A stretch of 11,216 nt of DNA, from NCBI GenBank assembly GCA_002305125.1, contig DBQG01000009.1:1-11216 (forward strand), in the 5' to 3' direction. Below the pieces are notes generated by a model. The model searched no databases and had not been told where the DNA came from. It saw only the letters and a program-made list of their open reading frames with translations. Positions 1 through 8,409 of the stretch are shown here, piece by piece (position 1 is the stretch's first letter; each line of letters begins with the position of its first letter). The DNA is from Patescibacteria group bacterium UBA1400 (GTDB lineage: Bacteria > Patescibacteriota > Microgenomatia > UBA1400). The position numbers and the translations under genes were made by a program.

Positions 1-2
1 TT

Positions 3-1436
3 TTAAGACTTTGGGATCTTGAAAACAGAATGGCTTTCAGTACTGATCAGGGAATTGATATGTTAAAAATTTGGGAGAAAACCCATCAAAAAGAGTTGTA
101 TTTTTTAGGGCCTAAGGCCAGCGTGGCAAGGTTTCACATGGGACCTTTTTATTATTACTGGCTTACTCCGGCCGTAGTGCTGGGAAGATTCCATCCGCTT
201 AGTCCGGCCGTGTTTGTGGCTCTTATTGAGTCTTTTACTCCGGTCATTATTTTCCTGTTTGCCAAAAGGTTTTTTAATAAACCGGCAGCTTTTTATGCCA
301 GCCTGCTTTATGCAGTCTCGCCGCTGGCCATTACCTTTGCCTCTTTTGCCTGGAATCCTAATACCATTCCTTTTTTTGTCATGTTAATTCTGTTCTTTCT
401 TTTTGCCTATATTAAAGAGAAGCAAGAAAGGAATTTTATTATAGCGGCTTTGATCTATTTTTTTGCCTTTCAACTGCATTATCAAATGACGATCATAGGT
501 TTGCTTTTCCCGGTTGCTTTTCTTCTTAAACCATTGAAAAACTTAAAAAGTTATCTTTTAATTTTTCTGGGTTTATGTTTTAGCTTTATGCCTTATTTTA
601 TCTTTGAGTTAAGAAATAACTTTTATAACTTTAAAGCGATTTATTCATTTTTAACTGAAAATCATTCTCAATATTACAATCGGGTGGGCAATATAGAGTT
701 TTTAAGCAGATTTTTACCTGATTTTTATGCTAAAACAGCCGGTGGCTATAACTTTGCTTTAGGTCTTATTATTTTTACCGTTACCATGGTTTTTCTGTTT
801 GTTTTAGTTTTTAAAAACCTTCTTTTTAAGCAGAAAAATATAAAAAATTCCCTTAACTTGTGGTTTATTTTTAATTTTCTTTGCCTGCTGGGGCTGCGGA
901 TTTATAAAGGAGACAAGCTGGATTATTATTTAGCTTTTATGTTTATTTTGCCGGTAGTTTCTTTGGGAATTGTTTTGGGGAAAATAGACTTTCTTTTAAA
1001 GCAAAAGAAGTTTGGTCCAACAATAAATTTTATGGTCTTCCCCTTTATTTTTTTATTTTCCCTTAATTTATTAAAAACGCCTATTTTTACTCAAGCTAGT
1101 CCGACCTCAAGCTATCACGAGGCAAAAGATTTAGCGGCAAAAATATTGGAACTGGCTGAAAATAGGAAATATGCTCTTGAAATTAATTCAAGATTTTATA
1201 ATCCGCCCACCAGATACTTGTTAACTTACTGGAATAAAAAGCCTGTAAGTTCAGCTGAAGCTGAAGTTGCCATCAGGGTTTGCCATCCGGGAAAAGACTG
1301 CAGCGATATGAATGATAACAATAAAAAGGATGTTCCGCCTCAGCTTTTTGATAAAATTGATGAGTCTGTTTTTTCTGAAAAAACCAAAAGTTTTGTTGTT
1401 TCGGATTTTTATTTTATTGTGTATGAAAAAAAATAA
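3..1436 (+). CDS. GT39/ArnT-like membrane glycosyltransferase, 5'-truncated by window edge
   Basis: Probable GT-C fold glycosyltransferase that would transfer a sugar from a polyprenyl-phosphate donor to an acceptor outside the cytoplasmic membrane; donor and acceptor are unknown. The frame is open through the left edge (LRLWDLENR precedes the Met at 30), so that Met is probably internal and the first membrane helix lies outside the window. Counting from that Met, STDQGID (4-10) fits the acidic motif of the first outer loop, GPFYYYWLTPA (38-48) fits the following loop, and AWNPN (107-111) and KLDYYLAFMFILP (296-308) are motifs I associate with bacterial GT39-like proteins. About ten hydrophobic helices are visible up to residue 350. 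A soluble tail of about 115 residues follows, with two close cysteines (418, 424) and a calcium-loop-like stretch (426-434). The 3' end overlaps the next gene by 14 nt, suggesting an operon. The general family is fairly sure; the specific function is not. Confidence 0.8.
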   Translation, partial: LRLWDLENRMAFSTDQGIDMLKIWEKTHQKELYFLGPKASVARFHMGPFYYYWLTPAVVLGRFHPLSPAVFVALIESFTPVIIFLFAKRFFNKPAAFYASLLYAVSPLAITFASFAWNPNTIPFFVMLILFFLFAYIKEKQERNFIIAALIYFFAFQLHYQMTIIGLLFPVAFLLKPLKNLKSYLLIFLGLCFSFMPYFIFELRNNFYNFKAIYSFLTENHSQYYNRVGNIEFLSRFLPDFYAKTAGGYNFALGLIIFTVTMVFLFVLVFKNLLFKQKNIKNSLNLWFIFNFLCLLGLRIYKGDKLDYYLAFMFILPVVSLGIVLGKIDFLLKQKKFGPTINFMVFPFIFLFSLNLLKTPIFTQASPTSSYHEAKDLAAKILELAENRKYALEINSRFYNPPTRYLLTYWNKKPVSSAEAEVAIRVCHPGKDCSDMNDNNKKDVPPQLFDKIDESVFSEKTKSFVVSDFYFIVYEKK

Positions 1437-3822
1437 TTTAACTAAAACACATCTATTTTTCTTAATGTTAATTTTTATCACAACTGGTTTTGTGTTCCGT
1501 TTAACTTTATTTAAAAACTTAGTTCCTTTTCCTAGCCGGGCTTTAGTAGCAAAATACTACCCCTGGAATACTATGTCCGGATTTGGCGTTCCTTTTAAGG
1601 ATAGTGATTTTACCGATGCCTTCCGTCAGCAGTTTCCCTGGAAGCACTTTTTTCTGACAGGAGTAGAGCAGGGCAAACTAAACTTGTGGAATCCTCGGGC
1701 CTTTTCTGGTTATCCAATGTTTGCCAATCTGCAAAGCGCCTATTTTACACCTTTTAACTTAATCTACTTTTTATTTGGGCTTATCAATGGTTGGACTATA
1801 AATATTATTCTTATGATGTTGCTTTCGGGAATTTTTATGTACTTATTTTTACAAACACTTAAGTTTAAACCCTATCTTTGCTTTTTAGGCAGTTTAGGTT
1901 TCATGTTTTTAAACTATATAATCCATTGGCTGGAATGGACGGTTGTCAGTCAGTCGGCCATTTGGTTGCCTTTATGTCTTTATGCTTTGGAAAAGGTTTT
2001 TCTCCAAAAAAAATATAAATACTTTTTAATTTATGTTTTAGCCATAGCTTTTTCACTTCTTGGCGGAAGGATCCAAAGCTCAGTTTATGTAATAGGATTT
2101 TCCTGGTTGTATTTTTTTCTCAGAGTTAAAAAGCAAAGAGCAAAAAGTTTGCTGTTTTTAAGTGTATTTACGGTTGTGGCTTTTTTGCTTGCCGCTGTTC
2201 AGTTAGTTCCCAGTTTTGAGCTTTATCAGCAGACTCCAAGGGGAGACTTAGCTTCGAGACTGCTTTCCTTTGAACTTTTAATGCCGATAAAGTACTTGAT
2301 AACAATTTTTATTCCTGATTTTTTTGGCAATCCGGGAGCGGGAAATTATTGGGGGGAGCAGTTTGCCTTCAGAGCCTACTTTGGCATTAGTTTTTTGTTT
2401 TTTTACTTTTATGCTTTATTTTTTCATAAAAGAAAATTAGTTAAAAATTTAAAAATCTTAAATCTTCTTTTTCTTTTTTTAGCCTTGGAAAATCCTTTGA
2501 CTAAAAATCTTCCTTATTTTAATATTCCTATTTTGTCTTCTTCCGACCCCTCAAGGATACTGTTTTTATATGAGTTTTCCGCCGTATTAATTTCCCTTTT
2601 TGGCGTGGAGCTGTTTTTTAAGAAAAAAGAAAAATTGACGGTGATATTAAAATCACAAATAATACCGCTTGTTGTTTTTGTTGCGGTTTTACTATATTTA
2701 CTGCCAATCTCTCCCCTTAGCCTAGGAGAAGACTTCAAGCTTCAAATCGCTTTTCGTAACAGTTTACTGCCCTTGTTTATATATGTGACCGTTTTGGGAG
2801 CAGCCTTATTTTATCTTAAGTTTCCTAAACTTAAAAAGTTTTTTATAGCTTTGGTAATATTCCTTGCTACTTTTGAGTTTAGCTATTTTATCAGTAAATA
2901 TATTCCTTTTGGGGAAAAGAAGTTTATTTTCCCCCATACCATTCATATAGAGGCTTTGCAGGCAATTACCGGTAAGAACCGATTTGTCTGTACGCCAGGA
3001 GCCAGATTGGAAAAGAACTTTGCCACCTATTTTTCCCTGTATTCACCTGAAGGGTATGATTCTTTATCATTGAAAAGATACGGACAGCTGGTGGCTTATA
3101 TCAGGCAAGGTAATGAAGTTTTTGTTAAAACTCCAAGAGTAGATGCTGATGTAATTTACTATCAGGAGGATAAGAATAATTTAAAATTTAAAAGACTTTT
3201 AGACCTTTTAAGTATTAAATATATTCTTGGTTGGGCAGGAGAAGTTCCTTATTTGGACACTCCTTGGGAACCGGAGTTTGAATCTGTCTGGGATTGGCAG
3301 TTCTCTCACCTTTATGAGTATAAAAACAGTTTGTCAAGATTTAGGCTTGTTAACGAGTTTGAAGTAATTTCCCAAGATGAAGAGATTTTAGCCAGGCTTT
3401 TTTCTTCTGAATTTGAGCCTCGGGAAAAAATAATTTTAGAGCAGGATCCTGAGTTAAAATTGGGAAAAGATAAACAACTTGAATACAGTATTGATGTTTT
3501 AGTTGATGAACCTGACGCTATTTTACTTAAAGTAAACTCCAATCAGGAGGCTTTGTTATTGGTAAGTGATAATTTTTATCCTGGTTGGTCTGTTTTTCAG
3601 GGAAGCAGCCAAGATTTTAAAAATGGGATAGAAAAGAAGATCTATCGGAGCAACTATAATTTTAAAGCAGTTGTCGTCAGTGAAGGGGAAAGCTTTTTAA
3701 GGTTTACTTACCAGCCCTTATCCTTTAAAGTAGGAAAGAGTCTGTCAATGATGGGTTTTTTGAGTTTAATTTATTTAATTATGGTTCCAATTTTCAAAGA
3801 CAATGAAGATAAAAAAAGGTAA
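1423..3822 (+). CDS. YfhO-like multi-spanning membrane protein (putative GT-C glycosyltransferase)
   Basis: A 799-residue protein resembling the YfhO family (PF09586). Bacillus subtilis YfhO is reported to act in lipoteichoic acid glycosylation, probably as the outer-face GT-C enzyme. Visible features are an N-terminal helix (about 9-27), a long first outer loop with acidic residues (KDSDFTD, 59-65), the family-like LWNPRAFSGYP (88-98) with FTPFNLIYF after it, then about ten further helices. SSSDPSRILFLYEFS (372-386) matches the late-helix motif. The large extracytoplasmic C-terminal part contains SIKYIL (597-602), the beta-strand-like FYPGW (718-722), and YQPLSFKVG (763-771) just before the last helix (774-790). 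Met at 1423 was chosen because hydrophobic family-like sequence starts there. The in-frame ATG at 1312 would add 37 unconvincing residues inside gene 1. No Shine-Dalgarno site is seen, so translational coupling to gene 1 is likely. The sugar substrate is unknown. Confidence 0.85.
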   Translation: MKKNNLTKTHLFFLMLIFITTGFVFRLTLFKNLVPFPSRALVAKYYPWNTMSGFGVPFKDSDFTDAFRQQFPWKHFFLTGVEQGKLNLWNPRAFSGYPMFANLQSAYFTPFNLIYFLFGLINGWTINIILMMLLSGIFMYLFLQTLKFKPYLCFLGSLGFMFLNYIIHWLEWTVVSQSAIWLPLCLYALEKVFLQKKYKYFLIYVLAIAFSLLGGRIQSSVYVIGFSWLYFFLRVKKQRAKSLLFLSVFTVVAFLLAAVQLVPSFELYQQTPRGDLASRLLSFELLMPIKYLITIFIPDFFGNPGAGNYWGEQFAFRAYFGISFLFFYFYALFFHKRKLVKNLKILNLLFLFLALENPLTKNLPYFNIPILSSSDPSRILFLYEFSAVLISLFGVELFFKKKEKLTVILKSQIIPLVVFVAVLLYLLPISPLSLGEDFKLQIAFRNSLLPLFIYVTVLGAALFYLKFPKLKKFFIALVIFLATFEFSYFISKYIPFGEKKFIFPHTIHIEALQAITGKNRFVCTPGARLEKNFATYFSLYSPEGYDSLSLKRYGQLVAYIRQGNEVFVKTPRVDADVIYYQEDKNNLKFKRLLDLLSIKYILGWAGEVPYLDTPWEPEFESVWDWQFSHLYEYKNSLSRFRLVNEFEVISQDEEILARLFSSEFEPREKIILEQDPELKLGKDKQLEYSIDVLVDEPDAILLKVNSNQEALLLVSDNFYPGWSVFQGSSQDFKNGIEKKIYRSNYNFKAVVVSEGESFLRFTYQPLSFKVGKSLSMMGFLSLIYLIMVPIFKDNEDKKR

Positions 3823-6655
3823 CTTTATTCTATTTTTTCTGCTTTTCCTGCTGTCTTTTTTCTCGATTATTCCTTTTTTAAATAAGGGTTATTTCTTAAC
3901 TGATGACGGAGCCATTTTGCTTATCAGATTGGCTGACGGATTGAGGTCTTTTAAAGACGGCCAGTTTCCCTTGGTATGGGCTGGTTATTTAAACCATGGT
4001 TACGGTTATCCCATTTTTATTTTTTTATATCCGCTTTATTTGTATATAGGAATCTTTTTCAAAATATTCGGCCTTGGCCTTGTGGCTGCTTTTAAGGCTG
4101 TTTTTATTACCGCGATGATTGTTTCTGCCTTTGCTATGTACCTTTTCTTAAGGCAGTTATATTCCAAAACTGCTGCTTTTTTTGCCAGTTTAATCTATCT
4201 TTATGCTCCTTATCATTTGGCAATTGTTTACCAAAGAGCATCAATTGGAGAAGCATTGGTCCTGGCTTTTGCCCCTTTGGTTTTTTGGTCTTTTTTAAAA
4301 GTGATAAAAACCAAAGGCAGGGCAAAATTAGAATTGGCAATAGGTATTTTGGCTTTTACCTTTTTAATTCTCAGCCATAATAGTTTGGCCCTGATTTTTA
4401 CAGCTGTTTTTTTAGGCTTTCTTTTGTTTTATTTCCTTTTTTATCAGGGCAACATTTCTTCAAAAGTTAAAAAACTGAAAAAGATTTTTTTAATTATCCT
4501 TTTTGGTCTGGGACTTTCCTGTTTTTTCTGGTTGCCGGCACTAAGTGAAAGGCAGTTTATAAGACAGCCTACCCTGCAGGTAGCTAACTTTGGAGAGTAT
4601 TTTATTAATTTAGCACACCTCAAGGTCAACTTGTTTTACGGTCAAAATATTTTTTTAGGCCTAGGCAGTTTGCTAGTGTTTTTAACAGCTTTATCAGTTT
4701 TATTTTTTTTCTTTTTCTGGTTAAAGAGACGGCAAAATAAAAAAGGCTTAACTTTGGTTAAGTTTAACTACCTGTTCTTTTTAATTATGTTTATAGTTAG
4801 TTTATTTTTTTCCTTACCCGTTTCTTCCTGGTTTTGGCAAAATTTTAATTTAGGCAATTTAATTCAGTTTCCTTTTAGATTTCTGGGTCCGGTAACTTTT
4901 TCCGCTACGGTGATGGCAGCGTTTCTGTTAGACAAGCTAAAGCCAAAAAAAATTATTTTAGCAGCGGTTTTGTTTGCTTTATTTTTTAATATCTTTAACT
5001 ATAGCAGTAAAATGTTTACTTCTTTAAAGCATGAGAATTTAGGTGATGATTTTTATCTGACTAATGATTCTACCACTGATGTGAGAAAAGAGTACATGCC
5101 GGTTTGGGTGAAAAGTGATCCAGGAGAGTATCCGGACAGATTTGTTTATGTTAAAACTCAGACTGCCGCCAGGCAAGATGAGAAAAAGACCAACATTACT
5201 AATCTCGTAAAAGAATCAGACAGCATTGGTTTTAATATCGTTTTGGAGCAAAAGAGTAGAGTTGTTTTTAATCAGGTTTACTTTCCTGGCTGGCAGCTTA
5301 AGGTTGATTATAGCTTGCAAAAAATTATCTATGAAAATAGGGGTTTAATAGAGTTCGATTTAGATAGGGGAGAACATTATGTAGAGATTAGATTTAGAGA
5401 CACGCCGGCAAGAAGAATGGCAAAGATTATTTCTTTTGCTTTTTTAGCCCTGCTGGTTTTTTATTTTACCAGGATTTATTTAAGAAAAGCTTTGTTAAAA
5501 CTTTCTTCAAAAAAATATCAAAATCTGGTTTTTTTAATCTTGTTTTCAATGGTAATTACTAACTTGGGTTTTTATTTTTACCGCCATCGGGATTATTTTT
5601 TAAAAAAGTATGACCATGTTGACTACAGTTTGAAATATGCCAACTCTCAGTATATTGATAGAAAGAATCCGGATTTAGTTATAATTGCCGATGATCAGCT
5701 ATATGCTTATGCCGGTTTAGAATATGTAAAAGGAGTTGATCCTACCAAAATTAGTTTTGAACATCCGCCCTTGGGAAAGTATCTTATTGGTTTATCCATT
5801 CTTATTTTTAATAATCAAAATATAATTATGGCTGTTATGGGAGCAGTGGTGTTAGGGTTATTTTATCTAATAGCTTTAAGTCTTTTTAACAATAAAATCA
5901 TCGCCGGCTTTTTAACTTTGCTTTTAAGTCTGGAACCTTTATTTAAAACTCAATTGATTACCAGTCTTTTAGATTTGCCTCAGCTTTTAGGCATAATGTC
6001 GGCTTATTATTTTTATCTTAAAGCTCAAACAAAAAGAGGTTTTTATCCGCTTCTGGGAGTGGCAGTTGGTTTTGCTGTTTCGGTTAAATACGGACTGCCT
6101 GTGCTTATTTTTATTGCCTGTCTTTTTGGAGATCAGTTTTTGAGAAAAAAAAGCAACTTAAAATATTTACTGTTTGGCCTTTTGTTTAGCTTGTTGCCTT
6201 TTTTAATCTCTTATTTTCAGTTTTTTAAATCAGGAGCCGGTTTAAGAGACTTTTTTGAGTTTCAAAAATGGCTGTTTTCCTGGTTTACAAGCAAAACCGC
6301 TTTTGTGCCCAAGTTTTTGATTTTTAAAACAATTTTTCTTGGTTTATATCTTTTTTGGGATCAGCAAATAGGTTATATTTATAACTCCTCCTGGACTTAC
6401 TTTTGGCCCCTAATCTACCTGGTGTTTTTTGCCATGTTTATTGCTTTTCTGCTTAAAAAACTTGAGCCCAAAAAATACTTTTTACTTTTTTTCTGGCCCT
6501 TTCTTTACTTATTATTTTTAATTCCCGGAGCTGCGGCGGAAAGATACTTAATCATAATTATGCCTTTTGTTTATTTGGGCCTGGGTGTTTTATTTAAAAG
6601 ATATTTAGTAAAATTTAACAGCAGGTCTATAAAAACAAAAGAAAACACAAAATGA
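3803..6655 (+). CDS. Two-module membrane protein: PTPS-related module fused to GT39-like module
   Basis: A 950-residue protein. Residues 1-560 resemble PF10131, a membrane family named after 6-pyruvoyl-tetrahydropterin synthase, although nothing here suggests pterin chemistry. This part has an N-terminal helix, an acidic first loop (LTDDGA, 32-37), GYGYP (66-70), SHN (191-193), SCFFWLPAL (239-247), IQFPFRFLGP (354-363), a soluble domain (about 405-535) with YFPGW (493-497), and a closing helix (541-558). Residues 575-935 form a second unit: a new first helix, an acidic loop with IIADDQLYAYAG (627-638), EHPPLGKYLIG (653-663), LLDLPQLL (722-729) and VGFAVSVKYG (755-764). This order fits GT39/protein-mannosyltransferase-like enzymes. 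The second unit ends in helices and a short Lys-rich tail, with no outer soluble domain. The start overlaps gene 2 by 20 nt and the TGA stop overlaps the gene 4 ATG. Whether both modules are active is unknown. An indel fusing two genes is possible, since A/T homopolymers are common at the junction. Confidence 0.85.
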   Translation: MKIKKGNFILFFLLFLLSFFSIIPFLNKGYFLTDDGAILLIRLADGLRSFKDGQFPLVWAGYLNHGYGYPIFIFLYPLYLYIGIFFKIFGLGLVAAFKAVFITAMIVSAFAMYLFLRQLYSKTAAFFASLIYLYAPYHLAIVYQRASIGEALVLAFAPLVFWSFLKVIKTKGRAKLELAIGILAFTFLILSHNSLALIFTAVFLGFLLFYFLFYQGNISSKVKKLKKIFLIILFGLGLSCFFWLPALSERQFIRQPTLQVANFGEYFINLAHLKVNLFYGQNIFLGLGSLLVFLTALSVLFFFFFWLKRRQNKKGLTLVKFNYLFFLIMFIVSLFFSLPVSSWFWQNFNLGNLIQFPFRFLGPVTFSATVMAAFLLDKLKPKKIILAAVLFALFFNIFNYSSKMFTSLKHENLGDDFYLTNDSTTDVRKEYMPVWVKSDPGEYPDRFVYVKTQTAARQDEKKTNITNLVKESDSIGFNIVLEQKSRVVFNQVYFPGWQLKVDYSLQKIIYENRGLIEFDLDRGEHYVEIRFRDTPARRMAKIISFAFLALLVFYFTRIYLRKALLKLSSKKYQNLVFLILFSMVITNLGFYFYRHRDYFLKKYDHVDYSLKYANSQYIDRKNPDLVIIADDQLYAYAGLEYVKGVDPTKISFEHPPLGKYLIGLSILIFNNQNIIMAVMGAVVLGLFYLIALSLFNNKIIAGFLTLLLSLEPLFKTQLITSLLDLPQLLGIMSAYYFYLKAQTKRGFYPLLGVAVGFAVSVKYGLPVLIFIACLFGDQFLRKKSNLKYLLFGLLFSLLPFLISYFQFFKSGAGLRDFFEFQKWLFSWFTSKTAFVPKFLIFKTIFLGLYLFWDQQIGYIYNSSWTYFWPLIYLVFFAMFIAFLLKKLEPKKYFLLFFWPFLYLLFLIPGAAAERYLIIIMPFVYLGLGVLFKRYLVKFNSRSIKTKENTK

Positions 6656-8409
6656 AAAAGATAAAAAGTTTTTTTAAACAGCATATCTGGACGATTTTTT
6701 TTATTGTTTTTATTCTTGGCTTGACCGTCCCGATAATTTCACCCTTGCTTCAACCTGGTTTTTTCCCTATTCATGACAATCAGCAGGTGGCCAGGCTTTA
6801 TGAACTTGACCTGGCATTAAGAGCGGGGCAGTTTCCGGTCAGGTGGGTGCAAAATCTTGGATTCGGCTACGGCTATCCTTTATTTAATTTTTATCCTCCC
6901 TTTTTATATTATTTGGCAGAAATTTTCCATTTACTTGGAGCTTCTTATATTTGGTCTATTAAGCTGGTGTTTATTTTTTCTTTTTTGTCAGCAGCCTTTT
7001 TTATATATCTTTTAAGTCGCAAGTTTGCCGGTAAATTAGGAGGAGTGTTGGCAGCTGTTTTTTACCTTTATCTGCCTTACCGGGCGGTTGATAGTTTTGT
7101 AAGGGGGGCATTGGCGGAGCTATTGTCCCTATCCTGGCTGCCGGCGCTAGCTTGGGCAGGAGCAAGGATTTTTTATAAACCTAAAATAATCTTTAAAGAT
7201 GTGTTTTTACTTGGTCTTTTCACTTTTCTTTTAATGACCACTCATAATTTAACAATGCTTATATTTGCCCCATTTTTTCTTTTATGGTCTTTGTTGTTTT
7301 TTTTAAAACTTAAACCAAATAAAAGATGGCCAAGGTTAAAGCTTTTTGCTATTGGTTTACTACTTGGTGCCGGCTACTCTTGTTTTTTCTGGCTGCCGGC
7401 CCTATGGGAAAAAAAGCATACTTTAGTTGACCAGATTTTACTGAAAAACTTATATGATTACCGATTGCATTTTGTTTATTTAGATCAGCTTTGGCATTCT
7501 CCTTTTGGTTATGGCGGTTCTTTGCCCGGAAGAATTTTTGATGATATCAGCGGCATGAGTTTTCAGATTGGCAAAGTTCACCTTATAACAGCCTTATTTG
7601 TGTTATTTATAACTTTTTGGCAGCTAGTTAAAGGGAAAAAAATAAATCAAGTTTTGGTAAAGTTAGGAGCTTTTGTGTTGCTGGCAGTTGCCGTTTTTAT
7701 GTCTTTGTCTTTTTCCAGCTTTATCTGGGATCTGGTAAAACCAATACAATACATCCAGTTTTCCTGGCGGTTTTTAGGGATTATCGGCCTTTTTGTTTCT
7801 TTTCTGGGAGGCTTTGCTGTTTCCCGGGGAACAAAATTTTTTAAGCTGACAGTTTTTTCAATTTTAGCGACGTTGGTGGTTTTAACAAATAAAAACTACT
7901 TTAAACCAAGTCGGATGGATTATTCTTTACAGGACAGTGATTATATAAATGAAGAAGAGGTAAAGTGGAATGTCAGCAGTTCCTCTTTTGAATATTTGCC
8001 CTCAGGTATTGTCCTGGAAGAAAAAGAAGGCGGACTTGAGTTTAAACCTCCGGTAACCAAAGACAATATTTCCCGAACCAGGTTGCCAGCTGATGAGAAA
8101 GTTAAGGTTTTAAAAGACGTTCCTCATTTATTTGTTTTGGAAACAAGGTTTGATAAAGAAACTGAAGTAAAAGTTAATATTTTTTCTTTCCCCGGCTGGA
8201 AGCTTTTGATAAACAATAGGCAGGTTACTTATCAGGAAGATAATTTAAAATTGATTAACTTTAAGGTTCCTGCCGGAGAGAATCTGGTGACATTAAAGTT
8301 TACCAATACTCCGATTAGAACCTTGTCCAACCTGATTACATTTTTTAGTTTTATTTTAAGCTTACTGTTTCTTTTTAAAAAAGATTTTTTGATCAAATTT
8401 AAAAAATAA
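6652..8409 (+). CDS. PTPS-related (PF10131-like) membrane protein, putative glycosyltransferase
   Basis: A 585-residue paralogue of the first module of gene 3. It has a Lys-rich N-terminus, a first helix (12-30), and an outer loop with IHDN (40-43), FPVRW (61-65), GYGYP (72-76) and FNFYPPFLYY (78-87), the motif set typical of this family. THN (197-199), SCFFWLPAL (243-251) and IQFSWRFLG (368-376) follow, each with a counterpart at the same relative place in gene 3. After about 10 helices an extracytoplasmic domain (about 415-553) carries SFPGW (512-516), then a final helix (557-576) and a Lys-rich cytoplasmic tail. The GT-C-like layout suggests lipid-linked sugar transfer outside the membrane; this is inference, since the family is poorly characterised. 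The ATGA overlap with gene 3 implies translational coupling. The last 48 nt overlap the convergent gene 5. Confidence 0.85.
   Translation: MKKIKSFFKQHIWTIFFIVFILGLTVPIISPLLQPGFFPIHDNQQVARLYELDLALRAGQFPVRWVQNLGFGYGYPLFNFYPPFLYYLAEIFHLLGASYIWSIKLVFIFSFLSAAFFIYLLSRKFAGKLGGVLAAVFYLYLPYRAVDSFVRGALAELLSLSWLPALAWAGARIFYKPKIIFKDVFLLGLFTFLLMTTHNLTMLIFAPFFLLWSLLFFLKLKPNKRWPRLKLFAIGLLLGAGYSCFFWLPALWEKKHTLVDQILLKNLYDYRLHFVYLDQLWHSPFGYGGSLPGRIFDDISGMSFQIGKVHLITALFVLFITFWQLVKGKKINQVLVKLGAFVLLAVAVFMSLSFSSFIWDLVKPIQYIQFSWRFLGIIGLFVSFLGGFAVSRGTKFFKLTVFSILATLVVLTNKNYFKPSRMDYSLQDSDYINEEEVKWNVSSSSFEYLPSGIVLEEKEGGLEFKPPVTKDNISRTRLPADEKVKVLKDVPHLFVLETRFDKETEVKVNIFSFPGWKLLINNRQVTYQEDNLKLINFKVPAGENLVTLKFTNTPIRTLSNLITFFSFILSLLFLFKKDFLIKFKK

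Noticed and set aside
1312..1422. Upstream in-frame ATG that would extend the YfhO-like gene 2 by 37 residues
   Set aside because: It lies wholly inside gene 1 in another frame, the added residues are a Lys/Phe/Leu-rich frameshifted reading with no family resemblance, and the Met at 1423 directly precedes the expected first helix.
1251..1481. Antisense reading frame of 76 codons, and similar short antisense frames at 2514-2738, 3312-3542, 4134-4340, 4444-4629 and 10848-11081
   Set aside because: Each lies opposite a well-supported membrane-protein gene, has biased Lys/Ser-rich low-complexity composition, and shows no domain or start signal.
6653..6655. TGA at the end of gene 3, considered as a recoded glycine codon (code 25)
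   Set aside because: The long reading frames of genes 1-5 contain no in-frame TGA, and reading through would meet a TAA three codons later, so TGA is an ordinary stop here.
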